Origin: Streptomyces globosus
GTDB lineage: Bacteria > Actinomycetota > Actinomycetes > Streptomycetales > Streptomycetaceae
Direction of reading: 5' to 3'
NCBI RefSeq assembly: GCF_003325375.1
Contig: NZ_CP030862.1
Location: 2,483,501 to 2,547,500 of the forward strand
DNA length: 64,000 nt
In this document: positions 24,107-32,810 of the stretch, piece by piece
Position numbering within the stretch: the stretch's first letter is position 1
Layout of the letters: each line of letters begins with the position of its first letter
Notes under the pieces: model-generated
What the model saw: only the letters and a program-made list of their open reading frames with translations
Told to the model about the DNA's origin: nothing
Databases searched by the model: none
Program-made: the position numbers and the translations under genes

Positions 24107-25195
24107 ATGTCCTCAGCAACCGCGGAGCGGACCCGGCCGGCCGCCGCCACCGGAGCGCGGGTCGAGTTCAGGTCCCTGCGGCGGGCCTTCGGCCCGACCA
24201 CCGCCCTGGACGGCCTCGACCTGACCGCCGAGCCCGGCGAACTCCTCGCCCTGCTGGGCCCCTCGGGCTGCGGCAAGACCACCGCACTGCGCATGGTCGC
24301 CGGCTTCGAACAGCCCGATTCCGGCGAAGTCCTCGTCGACGGCGAGGACATCACCCGGGTCCCGGCCAACCGGCGTGACGCCGGGATGGTCTTCCAGTCG
24401 TACAGCCTCTTCCCCAACCTCACCGTCCGCGACAACGTCTCCTTCGGCATGCGCGTACGCAAGGTGCCGGCCGCCCGCAGGCAGGCGCGCGCCGCCGAGC
24501 TCCTCGAACTCGTCGGACTGCCCCGGCACGGCGACCGCTACCCCCACCAGCTCTCCGGCGGACAGCAGCAGCGCGTCGCCCTCGCCCGCGCGCTGGCCCT
24601 GGAGCCGCGCGTCCTGCTGCTGGACGAACCGCTCTCCGCGCTGGACGCGAAGGTACGGCTGAGCCTGCGCGAGGAGATCCGCCGTCTCCAGCTCTCGCTC
24701 GGCATCACCACCGTCTTCGTCACCCACGACCAGGAGGAGGCCCTGTCCATGGCCGACCGGGTCGCCGTCCTCAACGCCGGGCGGCTGGAGCAGTGCGCAG
24801 CCCCCGCGGAGCTGTACGCGCGGCCCGCCACCGCCTTCGTGGCCGAGTTCGTCGGCACGATGAACCGCCTCCCGGGGCGCCTGGCAGACGGCGGCCTCGT
24901 CGTGGTGGCCGGACAGCGGCTGCCCGTGGACGGCGTCGTTCCGGACGGGCCCGACGTCGACGTACTGGTACGCCCGGAGAACGTGACGGCGGAGGCGGAT
25001 GCGGAGGGGGCGGCCACGGTCGTCTCCTCTTCCTTCTTCGGCGCCGTCACGCGGGTGCACCTCGACCTCCCGGGAGGCGGCACCGTCAAGGCCGACCTGT
25101 CCTCGCGGGATGCGGCAGACCTCGTTCCCGGCGCCCGCGCCTCCCTCCGCCTCGCCCCGCAGCCGGTCCTCGTCGTGCCCGGGGCCGCCGCATGA
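24107..25195 (+). CDS. ABC transporter ATP-binding subunit
   Basis: The 362-residue protein starts at ATG 24107 after AAGGAG. All nucleotide-binding motifs are present: Walker A GPSGCGKTT (about 51-59), a Q-loop Gln, signature LSGGQQQR (about 149), Walker B VLLLDEPLSALD, and the H-loop THDQEEA. The C-terminal 110 residues form a TOBE-type regulatory domain. It belongs to the PotA/phosphonate-type class and energises the two permeases. Confidence 0.92.
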   Translation: MSSATAERTRPAAATGARVEFRSLRRAFGPTTALDGLDLTAEPGELLALLGPSGCGKTTALRMVAGFEQPDSGEVLVDGEDITRVPANRRDAGMVFQSYSLFPNLTVRDNVSFGMRVRKVPAARRQARAAELLELVGLPRHGDRYPHQLSGGQQQRVALARALALEPRVLLLDEPLSALDAKVRLSLREEIRRLQLSLGITTVFVTHDQEEALSMADRVAVLNAGRLEQCAAPAELYARPATAFVAEFVGTMNRLPGRLADGGLVVVAGQRLPVDGVVPDGPDVDVLVRPENVTAEADAEGAATVVSSSFFGAVTRVHLDLPGGGTVKADLSSRDAADLVPGARASLRLAPQPVLVVPGAAA

Positions 25196-25860
25196 ACGGC
25201 CTGGCCGCCGTCCTGTTCGACATGGACGGCACCCTCGTGGACACCGAACGGCTCTGGTGGCAGGTGACCGAGGACGTCGCGGCCGGACTCGGCCACCGCC
25301 TCACCGGGGCCGATGCCCACGAGGTCGTCGGCCGGGCCGTCGCCGACACCGCCGCCCACCTCGTGCGGATCACAGGCGGGGGCGATCCGCAACACGTCGC
25401 GGCGATCCTCGGCGGCGAGTTCCTCCGCCGCGTCGAGGCGGGGGCGCCGCTCCGCCCGGGGGCCCGGCGGCTGCTGGGGGAGCTGGAGCAGGAGGGCGTC
25501 CCGTTCGCCCTGGTGAGCGCTTCCCCGAGGGCCGTGGTCGACTCGGTGGCGTGCGGGGCACTGGGGCGCGTTCCGTTCGCCTTCACCCTCTCCGCCGACG
25601 ACACCGTACGGACCAAGCCCCACCCCGACCCCTACCAGGCTGCGGCCGAACGCCTCGGTGTTCCGGTCGAGGCATGCGTCGCGGTCGAGGACTCCCCGGA
25701 CGGTGCCGCCTCGGCCGACGCCGCCGGCTGCGCGGTCCTCGTGGTGCCGTCGGTACTTCCCGTACCACCGTCGCCCAGGCGCGTCTTCGCCGAAAGCCTC
25801 GAACGGGTCGACACGGCCGCCCTGCGGCGCTGCCTGGAACCCGGCCGGAACCACGGCTGA
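25192..25860 (+). CDS. HAD-family phosphatase of the transporter operon
   Basis: The ATG at 25192 overlaps the ATPase stop (ATGA), so it is the fifth coupled gene. The 222-residue protein has HAD motif I LFDMDGTLVD (nucleophile Asp10, acid Asp12), motif II Ser in LVSASPRAVV, motif III Lys in RTKPHPDPY and motif IV EDSPDGAASA. A helical cap at about 18-85 puts it in the beta-phosphoglucomutase/phosphonatase-like subclass. It probably dephosphorylates the imported compound or its product. A true phosphonatase would show a cap lysine for imine formation, which I cannot confirm. Confidence 0.88.
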   Translation: MNGLAAVLFDMDGTLVDTERLWWQVTEDVAAGLGHRLTGADAHEVVGRAVADTAAHLVRITGGGDPQHVAAILGGEFLRRVEAGAPLRPGARRLLGELEQEGVPFALVSASPRAVVDSVACGALGRVPFAFTLSADDTVRTKPHPDPYQAAAERLGVPVEACVAVEDSPDGAASADAAGCAVLVVPSVLPVPPSPRRVFAESLERVDTAALRRCLEPGRNHG

Positions 25861-25880
25861 CGACGGATCACGCGAGCCTC

Positions 25881-25950
25881 GTGCTGTGACCCGGGGAACC
25901 TTCCCGGCCACAGCACCAGCCTGCTCCGCCTCCTCACGGAGGCGGAGCAG
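25881..25950 (+). terminator. two tandem terminator hairpins
   Basis: The first hairpin pairs GTGCTGTG (25881-25888) with CACAGCAC (25909-25916), with an inner CCGGG/CCCGG stem. The second (25921-25950) is a perfect 13-bp stem CTGCTCCGCCTCC/GGAGGCGGAGCAG with a TCAC loop. Together they close the transporter operon. Confidence 0.85.
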
Positions 25951-26036
25951 ACGGCTTCGATCAGGGGTCGCCGCCGGTCAGGGAACAGCGTCCCACAGGA
26001 GCGCACTGGCGGCCCGAGTGCCGGCTGAGTCGGCGT

Positions 26037-26447
26037 TCACGCGGCCGGCTCCGGGGCGATCTCGGCGATCAGGCTCTCGACGAGCTTCTTGATCTCGTCG
26101 CGGATGGGACGGACGGCCTCGACGCCCTGGCCGGCCGGGTCCTCCAGCTTCCAGTCCAGGTAGCGCTTGCCTGGGAAGACGGGGCACGTGTCGCCGCAGC
26201 CCATGGTGATGCACACGTCGGACGCCTTGACCGCGTCGACGGTGAGGATCTTCGGGGTCTCGGCGGACATGTCGATGCCCACCTCGCGCATGGCCTCGAC
26301 CGCGGCGGGGTTGACCGAGTCGGCCGGGGCGGATCCGGCGGAGCGGACCTCGACACGGTCCCCGGCCAGGTGGGTCAGCCACGCGGCGGCCATCTGGGAA
26401 CGGCCGGCATTGTGGACGCAGACGAACAGCACGGAGGGCTTGGACAC
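26037..26447 (-). CDS. arsC: arsenate reductase, thioredoxin-coupled type
   Basis: Start GTG 26447 gives 136 residues. The fold is low-molecular-weight phosphatase: P-loop CVHNAGRSQ with nucleophile Cys10 and Arg16. The shuttle cysteines expected for thioredoxin-type ArsC are available at 79, 84 and 88 (DVCITMGCGDTCPVF). It reduces arsenate to arsenite. It is divergent from arsR and an aquaporin gene, and no ArsB or Acr3 pump is present next to it. Confidence 0.92.
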   Translation of the reverse strand: MSKPSVLFVCVHNAGRSQMAAAWLTHLAGDRVEVRSAGSAPADSVNPAAVEAMREVGIDMSAETPKILTVDAVKASDVCITMGCGDTCPVFPGKRYLDWKLEDPAGQGVEAVRPIRDEIKKLVESLIAEIAPEPAA

Positions 26448-26537
26448 GGCAGGTCTCTTCTCAAGCAGGACGGGCGCGCCAGAGCATGCATCAGCACCCG
26501 GTGGTGTCATCCACCACTGATGTGAGAGTATCAGCCC

Positions 26538-26852
26538 ATGATGACGTCAGTCGATACTGATTTGATCCGGGTTCTGGCCGACCCCCTCAGGCTCCGGATC
26601 GTGACCCTCCTCGCCGGGGAGACGCTCTGCACCACCCACCTCGTGGAGGAGACGGGAGCGAAGCAGACCAACCTCTCCAACCACCTGAAGGTGCTGCGTG
26701 AGGCGGGTGTCGTGGAGACGGAGCCGTGCGGGAGGTACACGTACTACCGTCTGCGCCCGGAGGCCATCGAAGCCCTCGCCGGTCGGTTCGCCGAACTGGC
26801 CGAGGCCGCGCGTGCGACCGCCGAGGCGAACCTCAAGCGGTCCTGTCCCTGA
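26538..26852 (+). CDS. arsR: ArsR-family arsenic-responsive repressor
   Basis: The 104-residue protein is a winged helix (KQTNLSNHLKVLREAGVVE recognition region, GRYTYYRL wing). Cys31 lies in ETLCTTHL, with Cys64 and Cys103 as other possible As(III) ligands; the classic C-V-C pair is absent. The start is ATG 26538 or 26541. There is no ribosome site, so translation may be leaderless. The 90-bp divergent gap to arsC is the likely shared operator region. Confidence 0.9.
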   Translation: MMTSVDTDLIRVLADPLRLRIVTLLAGETLCTTHLVEETGAKQTNLSNHLKVLREAGVVETEPCGRYTYYRLRPEAIEALAGRFAELAEAARATAEANLKRSCP

Positions 26853-26886
26853 CCCGTCTGCCTCACCTGCCCGAGGAGATCCCGTC

Positions 26887-27687
26887 TTGACCACCACTGA
26901 GCCCGTCGGGGCTGCCGTCCCCGCGGCGGAGTCCGCCGCAGCCGCCGCCGGCGTGCCCCGGCCCGCGCCGGGCGCGACCCCGGCGCGTACCCCGCTGGTC
27001 GCCCGCGCCGCCGCCGAGCTGGTCGGCACCGCCGCCCTGGTCGCCGTCGTGGTCGGCTCCGGCATCCAGGCCACCGGACTCACCGACGATGTCGCCCTGC
27101 AGCTGCTGGCCAACTCCACCGCCACCGTCTTCGGGCTCGGGGTGCTGATCGCGCTGCTCGGGCCGGTCTCCGGTGCGCATTTCAACCCGGCCGTCACGCT
27201 GGCCGAGTGGTGGAGTGCCCGCCGCGGCGGCGCCGGTGTGAACGCCCGCGAGGTGGCCGTGTACGTGCCGTCCCAGATCGCCGGTGCCATCGGGGGTGCG
27301 GTCCTGGCGGATGCGATGTTCGGGCAGCCGCTGGTGAAGTGGTCCACCCGCGAGCGCTCCGACGCCAACCTGCTGCTGGGCGAGGTCGTCGCGACCGCCG
27401 GCCTGATCCTGCTGGTCTTCGGCCTGGCCAGGACGGACCGGCTGCGGTTCGCGCCCGTCGCGGTGGCCTCGTACATCGGCGCGGCGTACTGGTTCACCTC
27501 CTCGACGTCCTTCGCGAACCCGGCCGTGACCGTCGGCCGGGCCTTCACCGACACCTTCGCCGGCATCGCGCCCTCCTCGGTGCCGGGCTTCATCGGCATG
27601 CAGCTGATCGGCGCCGCGGTGGGCCTGGCGCTCGTGGCGGTCATCTTCATGCAGGGCAGGACCGCACAGGGGCAGCCCGCAGCATGA
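26887..27687 (+). CDS. aquaglyceroporin-like MIP channel of the ars cluster
   Basis: TTG 26887 is used because GAGGAG lies 8 nt upstream; the product is 266 residues. It has six membrane segments and two NPA boxes (HFNPAVTLAE at 98-107 and FANPAVTVGR at 209-218). An Arg after the second NPA forms the selectivity filter. It follows arsR by 34 bp. In Sinorhizobium meliloti an aquaglyceroporin (AqpS) in an ars operon replaces the pump and lets arsenite leave down its gradient. The same role is inferred here. Confidence 0.9.
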   Translation: MTTTEPVGAAVPAAESAAAAAGVPRPAPGATPARTPLVARAAAELVGTAALVAVVVGSGIQATGLTDDVALQLLANSTATVFGLGVLIALLGPVSGAHFNPAVTLAEWWSARRGGAGVNAREVAVYVPSQIAGAIGGAVLADAMFGQPLVKWSTRERSDANLLLGEVVATAGLILLVFGLARTDRLRFAPVAVASYIGAAYWFTSSTSFANPAVTVGRAFTDTFAGIAPSSVPGFIGMQLIGAAVGLALVAVIFMQGRTAQGQPAA

Positions 27688-27709
27688 CGCACCGCACGGA
27701 CGCGGTGCG
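27688..27709. terminator. terminator between aquaporin and SRPBCC genes
   Basis: An 8-bp perfect stem CGCACCGC/GCGGTGCG with a 6-nt loop follows the aquaporin stop; the neighbouring gene converges from the other side. Confidence 0.6.
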
Positions 27710-27767
27710 GCAGACGCGGCCATCCGGTGTACCCGGAACGCCGCCCGCCGGGGCCGGGGCCCGGCCG

Positions 27768-28235
27768 TCACCAGGAGTCGTCGGTCCGGTCCTGCCGTTC
27801 CAGCAGGGCCTTGAGCCGTGCCAGGTCCCTGCTCTGGGCGCGCCGCATGGCTGCCGCCGTCAACCGGGCGCCGAGCGCGGCGAAGCCGATCGGCTCGCCG
27901 CGGTTCCGCAGGGTCATGCGGGTGTGGTCACCGGTTTGGCCGTACGGCTCCCACTCGTACGTCGTCTCCATGGGGAAGGGGCCCTGGCTCGTCCGCATCA
28001 CCAGCCGTCGCCCCGGCTCGTACGCGCTGATCTCGTACGTGTAGGCCAGGCGTCGGCCGAGGAAGCGGGCGACGAACGCCATCCGGGACCCCACCCCCAT
28101 GGGCGGAGGCGTCTGCCACTCGACTGACGAGATGTTCACGTACCACTCCGGCGCGTGCGCGGGGTCGGCTGCATAGGCGGCGACCCGCTCGCACGGGACG
28201 GCGATCACGGTCTCGGTCCGTACGTCGACCTTCAT
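27768..28235 (-). CDS. SRPBCC-family protein
   Basis: The 155-residue protein starts at ATG 28235 after GAGGA. It shows the polyketide-cyclase/START-like pattern: VDVRTETVIAVPCERVAAYA at the N-terminus, a central PPPMGVGSRMAFVARFLGRR strand pair and a long C-terminal helix (about 125-150). Such proteins bind hydrophobic ligands or act as generic cyclase/dehydratase-like folds. No specific function can be assigned from neighbours. Confidence 0.85.
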   Translation of the reverse strand: MKVDVRTETVIAVPCERVAAYAADPAHAPEWYVNISSVEWQTPPPMGVGSRMAFVARFLGRRLAYTYEISAYEPGRRLVMRTSQGPFPMETTYEWEPYGQTGDHTRMTLRNRGEPIGFAALGARLTAAAMRRAQSRDLARLKALLERQDRTDDSW

Positions 28236-28335
28236 CGGGATCCTCAGAGGGGGAAGAGAAGAAGGGTCAGTGAAGCTCTCCACGAGCATTCGCGTGCCTT
28301 GATGTCCTTGATCGGCGCGTTGGCCGAGCGGTTGA

Positions 28336-28917
28336 TCACGATGGCCGCTCGGGCCTCGCCATCGCCGCCACCATCCGCTCCAGGCGGGCCAGACGGGTCT
28401 TCTCGGTGCGAGCGGTGACCAGGCGGAGATACAGGGCGAACTGGTCGGACTTGCTGAGCGTCTCGTAGAACGCCTGCGCGGCCGGGTTCGCGTCGAGCGC
28501 CTCGATGAGATCCGGCGGTGCGGTGGCATTCTTCTGCGAGGCGTATGCCCGCTCCCAGCGGCCGTCTGCCCGCGCCGCCTCGATCTCGGCGAGGCCGCGG
28601 GGGCGCATCCGGCCTGCCGCGATCAGTGCCTCGGCCTTGCCGACGTTCACCTGTGACCAGGCGGAGCGGGGGCTGCGGGGTGTCGTGCGCTGCAGGAAGT
28701 ACGTGTCGTCAAAGCCGCGCCGCAGACCGTCGATCCAGCCGAAGCAGAGCACCGTGTCGACCATCTCTTCCCAGGTGAGGGACGGGATGCCGGTGTGCTT
28801 CTTGGCGATCTTCACCCAGAGTGCGGTCCGTTCCCCGTGATGCGTGTCGAGCCAGGCCTCAAGCTCGGCCGGGCTCGCGGGGACAAGGATCTCGACGCCG
28901 TCCTCGTGTCTCTGCAT
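28336..28917 (-). CDS. YdeI/OmpD-associated family protein
   Basis: The 193-residue protein matches the YdeI family: LTWEEMVDTVLCFGWIDGLR near 50-70, a TPRSPRSAWSQVNVGKAEAL segment, and a C-terminal helix rich in Arg. ATG 28917 has no ribosome site but TAGTCT lies 7 nt upstream (28930-28925), so it is probably leaderless. Family members are small cytoplasmic proteins linked to stress or antimicrobial-peptide tolerance. The link is family knowledge, not seen here. Confidence 0.85.
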   Translation of the reverse strand: MQRHEDGVEILVPASPAELEAWLDTHHGERTALWVKIAKKHTGIPSLTWEEMVDTVLCFGWIDGLRRGFDDTYFLQRTTPRSPRSAWSQVNVGKAEALIAAGRMRPRGLAEIEAARADGRWERAYASQKNATAPPDLIEALDANPAAQAFYETLSKSDQFALYLRLVTARTEKTRLARLERMVAAMARPERPS

Positions 28918-29002
28918 AAACCGCAGACTAGGGGCCGCATAGGACAGATCCTGACCTACTCGACGCACCGCTCGGGTGACCTGCTCAGGCGACCTGACCG
29001 GC

Positions 29003-29167
29003 TCACTGCTTGGCGGGCTTCGCCCTGCTGCCACAGGCCCGGCGGCCGGCGTCGAGCAGGCTGACGCAGGTTGCGGTACAGGTGCGGGGGCCGTGGTAGG
29101 GCAGGTCGGCGACCACCTTGGCCAGCGGTTCACCCTCAGCACGCAGCAGTTCACGATCCGGTGGCAC
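29003..29167 (-). CDS. possible 54-residue ORF or gene remnant
   Basis: A GTG-initiated frame reads VPPDRELLRAEGEPLAKVVADL and later ACGSRAKPAK before its stop. Codon third positions are GC-rich and the composition is protein-like, but there is no ribosome site or promoter. It may be the 3' end of a degraded gene. The rest of the 28918-29274 interval has no other candidate. I recognise no family. Confidence 0.3.
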   Translation of the reverse strand: MPPDRELLRAEGEPLAKVVADLPYHGPRTCTATCVSLLDAGRRACGSRAKPAKQ

Positions 29168-29274
29168 GTGCCGGGAACGGAACGCGCCAGAGGTCGAAGA
29201 ACAAGCCCGGAGGGCGTGGCGGAACCCGGGCGGCGCGAGTTCGTGCGCGACCGCATGCCCTCAGTCGGCCCCGG

Positions 29275-31215
29275 TCAGGGCTGCGGTGGGGAGCCGGTGC
29301 CGCGGGTGAGGCGGTGCAGGCGGAGTGCCAGGTGGATTTCCAGCGCACTGTCGGGGTTGTTCCAGTCGGGGCCGAGGAGTTGGGCGACGCGGTCGAGGCG
29401 CTGGACGACCGTGTTCACGTGGACGTGGAGGGCGTCCTTGGCGCGCGAGAGGCTGGCTCCCTGGCCGTAGTAGGCATCCAGGGTGCGCAGCAGGTCGGTG
29501 CCCCGTTCGGCGTCGTAGGCGAGGACGGGGCCGAGGACACGCTCCACGTACGCGCCGATGTCGGCCCGGTCGCCCAGCAGGACGCCGACGAAGCCCAGCT
29601 CCGCGGTGTCGGCTCCTTCGCCGGTGCGGTCGAGCGCGTGCAGGGCCCCGAGGCAGCGCACCGCCTCCCCGTACAGGCGGGCGTGGTGTTCCGGCCCGCT
29701 CCCGGGCCCGGCGGCGCCCGCGGTGACGGGGACGCCGAGGACGCGGGTGAGATCGGCGGCGAGGGTGCGGGCGAGGGCTCCGGGCCGGTCGGAGGGCGCG
29801 AGCAGGACGACGTGGCCGTGCCGGGTGCCCGCGAGGCCGCCGAGTCCGCGGGCGGTGCGGGCGGTCTCCGCGGCGAGCCGGGGGCGCAGGGCCGGTTCGC
29901 AGTCGAGGGCGGCGACGGCATGGGGCCGGGCGAGGTCGACGCCGAGACGCCGCGCCCGCAGGGTGAGGCTGCCGCCGTCCCGGTGGGCGGATGCGCCGGG
30001 GCCCGCGAGGAGGTCGTCGAGGAGTTCGCCCCGGACGCGGTCCTCGGCCTCGGCGACGGACCGGCGCATCAGCAGCAGCATCGCGGTGACCAGCGCCGCG
30101 CGTTCGAACAGGCGGCGGTCGGCCTCCGGGAGGCCGGTGAGTCCGGTGAGGACGATGCTTCCCAGCGGCTCGGATCCTGCGAGGACGGCGCAGGTCCAGA
30201 CGCCGTCGGAGTGGACCGCACGGCCTTCGGCGCGGGAGGCGGCGAGACTGTCGGGGGAGGGGGTGAACGGTTCGGTTCCGGCGCGGGCCAGCTCGCTGCC
30301 GTCGGTGTCGTGGACGGCCACCCCGCCGCCGAGGAGTGCCGCGATCTCGGCCGCCACCTCGTCGATGCCCGCGCCGCGCAGCACCAGCCTGCTGAGGCGG
30401 TCGTGGGCGTCGGAGGCCTGGTGCAGGGTCTCGCTGTGGGCGCGGGCTGTGGCGTTGGCGGCTTCGAGCCGTACGAGGGTGTTGCGGGTCTCCTCGAGGA
30501 GGCGGGCGCTGTCGATGGCGACGGCCGCGTGGTCGGCGAGTGAGGCGAGCAGGGCCATGGCGTCGGGGGTGAACTCGCGCGGCGTGCGGTCCGCCGCGAA
30601 CAGCACGCCGATGATCTCCTCGCCGAGCCGCAGCGGGACGCCGAGGATTCCGCGCAGCCCCTCCTCGGCCACACCGTCGTCGATCGTCTCGGTGTGCCGG
30701 AAGCGCTGGTCGGTGCGGTAGTCGATGCTGGCGTAGGGGCGGGCGGTCTGCGCGACCAGGCCGCCGAGGCCCTCTCCCATGCCGAGGCGGAGCTGCTGGA
30801 AGGCCGCGGAGACGGATCCGTCGGTGACGCGCATGAAGGTGTCGTGCGCGGCCGGGTCGTGGAGGGTGAGGTAGGCCACGTCGGCGCCGAGGAGGGTTCG
30901 GGCCCGGCGGACGATGGCGCGCAGTACGGCGTCGAGGTCGCGCAGAGCGGCCAGGTCGCCCGCGGTGTCGAACAGGGCCGCCAGTTCGGCCTCGCGGCGC
31001 CGGTGCTGGTCGAGGACCCGCCGCACCGACAGGGCGACCTCGGCGGTCTCCTCGATCCACGCGTCTTCCGCCGGCCCGGCTGCCTCGGCCCGCAGGCGGG
31101 CGGGCTGCGCCGCGAGTTCCTCGGTGGGAGCGTCGGCGGCGAGGAGGTCCAGCATGCGGCGGGCCGCCCGGGCGGATGCGGGCACCGGGGTGTCACCTCG
31201 ACGGCCGGCGGTCAT
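29275..31215 (-). CDS. PucR/CdaR-type regulator with GAF domain
   Basis: The 646-residue protein has an N-terminal helical region, a GAF domain at about 85-235 (DVAYLTLHDPAAHDTFMRV, GLRGILGVPLRLGEEIIGVL), a linker helix and a middle domain. The C-terminal PucR HTH lies at about 575-635 (LDAYYGQGASLSRAKDALHV, VNTVVQRLDRV). It is the last gene of a leftward group with a 3-hydroxybutyrate dehydrogenase and an MHS transporter. It probably activates that catabolic group in response to the substrate. Confidence 0.88.
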   Translation of the reverse strand: MTAGRRGDTPVPASARAARRMLDLLAADAPTEELAAQPARLRAEAAGPAEDAWIEETAEVALSVRRVLDQHRRREAELAALFDTAGDLAALRDLDAVLRAIVRRARTLLGADVAYLTLHDPAAHDTFMRVTDGSVSAAFQQLRLGMGEGLGGLVAQTARPYASIDYRTDQRFRHTETIDDGVAEEGLRGILGVPLRLGEEIIGVLFAADRTPREFTPDAMALLASLADHAAVAIDSARLLEETRNTLVRLEAANATARAHSETLHQASDAHDRLSRLVLRGAGIDEVAAEIAALLGGGVAVHDTDGSELARAGTEPFTPSPDSLAASRAEGRAVHSDGVWTCAVLAGSEPLGSIVLTGLTGLPEADRRLFERAALVTAMLLLMRRSVAEAEDRVRGELLDDLLAGPGASAHRDGGSLTLRARRLGVDLARPHAVAALDCEPALRPRLAAETARTARGLGGLAGTRHGHVVLLAPSDRPGALARTLAADLTRVLGVPVTAGAAGPGSGPEHHARLYGEAVRCLGALHALDRTGEGADTAELGFVGVLLGDRADIGAYVERVLGPVLAYDAERGTDLLRTLDAYYGQGASLSRAKDALHVHVNTVVQRLDRVAQLLGPDWNNPDSALEIHLALRLHRLTRGTGSPPQP

Positions 31216-31317
31216 GGGGCCTCCTCGCGGTACGGGAGCGGATGGTGCAGGCGGTGCCCGGCCTGCCGCATCGATCCCCGTGATGGCGGCAGACCGGGCA
31301 GCCGGCGAAGGCCGACG

Positions 31318-32697
31318 CTACGCCCGCTCTCCGGCGGAGGCCCCCGCCGGGGCGGCAGGGGCGGCCGCCTTCTCCTCATCGCGGGGGCGGGAGAGGTCGC
31401 GGCCCCGGGTCTCCCGGGTGACCGCCACGGTGATGGTGGTGACCACGGCCGCCGCGCAGAGGTAGACGCTGACGGGGAAGGAGGAGCCGTAGTCCTTCAG
31501 GAGTTCGATGGCAATGATCGGGGCGAGGGCGCCCGCGATGATCGAGGCGAGCTGGGAGCCCATGGAGGCGCCGGAGTAGCGGACCTTGGTGTCGAACATC
31601 TCGGAGATGAACGCGGCCTGCGGCCCGTACATCGCTCCGTGCAGCAGCAGGCCGGCGGTCACGGCCAGCGTGATCACGGCGGGCGACCCGGAGTCGACGA
31701 GGCCGAAGAAGGCGAACGCCCAGAGGGCCATGCCGACGGAGCCGATCAGCGTGACGGGTCGGCGTCCGATGCGGTCGGAGAGTGCGCCCCACAGGGGGAT
31801 GGTCGCGAAGTGGACGGCAGAGCCGATCAGGACCGCGTTCAGGGCGGTGCTCTTGGCGAGCCCGAGGTGCACGGTGGCGTACACGAGGAGGAAGGAGGTG
31901 AGGATGTAGTAGGAGATGTTCTCGCCGAAACGGGTGCCGATGGCCGACAGCACCTCCCGCCAGCTGCGCCGGAACACCTGGACGACGGGGGCCTTCTCCT
32001 TCACGCCCCGGGCGGCCTCCGCCTCGGCCTTGGCCTGGGCTTCGAGGAACACCGGGGACTCGGATACCGAGACACGGATCCACAGCCCGATCCCCACCAG
32101 GAGCCCGGAGAGCAGGAACGGTACGCGCCAGCCCCAGGACTGGAAGGCGGCGTCCGACTGGACGGCGGCCAGCAGGGCCAGGACGCCGGTGGCGAGCAGG
32201 TTGCCGCCGGGGGCTCCGGCCTGCGGCCAGGATGCCCAGAAGCCGCGGTGCTTGTCCCCGCCGTGCTCGGAGACGATGAGGACGGCGCCGCCCCACTCGC
32301 CGCCCAGCGCGAAGCCCTGGATCAGGCGCAGCACGGTCAGCAGGATCGGCGCCCCGACACCGATGGTCTCGTACGTGGGCAGCAGGCCCATGGCGAAGGT
32401 GGCGCCGCCCATCATCAGGAGGCTGACCACCAGCAGCTTCTTGCGGCCGATCTTGTCGCCGAAGTGGCCGAAGACGATGCCGCCCAGGGGGCGGGCCGCG
32501 AAGCCGATCGCGTAGGTGACGAAGGCGATCAGGGTGCCCACCAGCGGGTCGGCGGTGGGGAAGAACAGCGTGTTGAAGACGAGCGCGGCGGCGGAGCCGT
32601 AGAGGAAGAAGTCGTACCACTCGATGGTGGTGCCGATCAGGCTCGCGCCGACGATGCGGCCGATGCCGCCTCTGGGCGTGGTGGCGGTGTCAGGCAT
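31318..32697 (-). CDS. MFS metabolite:H+ symporter (MHS family)
   Basis: The 459-residue protein has 12 membrane segments and MHS signatures: GTTIEWYDFFLYGSAAAL in TM1, the loop 2-3 motif GHFGDKIGRKKLL, and RLIQGFALGGEWGGAVL in TM4. MHS members import organic acids, betaine, proline or shikimate. Its position between a 3-hydroxybutyrate dehydrogenase gene and a PucR regulator suggests uptake of a short hydroxy or keto acid. The last 40 residues are a charged, Ala/Pro-rich cytoplasmic tail. Confidence 0.9.
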   Translation of the reverse strand: MPDTATTPRGGIGRIVGASLIGTTIEWYDFFLYGSAAALVFNTLFFPTADPLVGTLIAFVTYAIGFAARPLGGIVFGHFGDKIGRKKLLVVSLLMMGGATFAMGLLPTYETIGVGAPILLTVLRLIQGFALGGEWGGAVLIVSEHGGDKHRGFWASWPQAGAPGGNLLATGVLALLAAVQSDAAFQSWGWRVPFLLSGLLVGIGLWIRVSVSESPVFLEAQAKAEAEAARGVKEKAPVVQVFRRSWREVLSAIGTRFGENISYYILTSFLLVYATVHLGLAKSTALNAVLIGSAVHFATIPLWGALSDRIGRRPVTLIGSVGMALWAFAFFGLVDSGSPAVITLAVTAGLLLHGAMYGPQAAFISEMFDTKVRYSGASMGSQLASIIAGALAPIIAIELLKDYGSSFPVSVYLCAAAVVTTITVAVTRETRGRDLSRPRDEEKAAAPAAPAGASAGERA

Positions 32698-32810
32698 GGA
32701 TTCACCGGGTTCTCACGAACGAGCAGGGACAGGGTGACACGGGGACGCACGGGGGGTACGGGGGTACGCCGACGGTGCGCGGGGGCGGCTCGGAGGCGGG
32801 GTCCGGGAGG

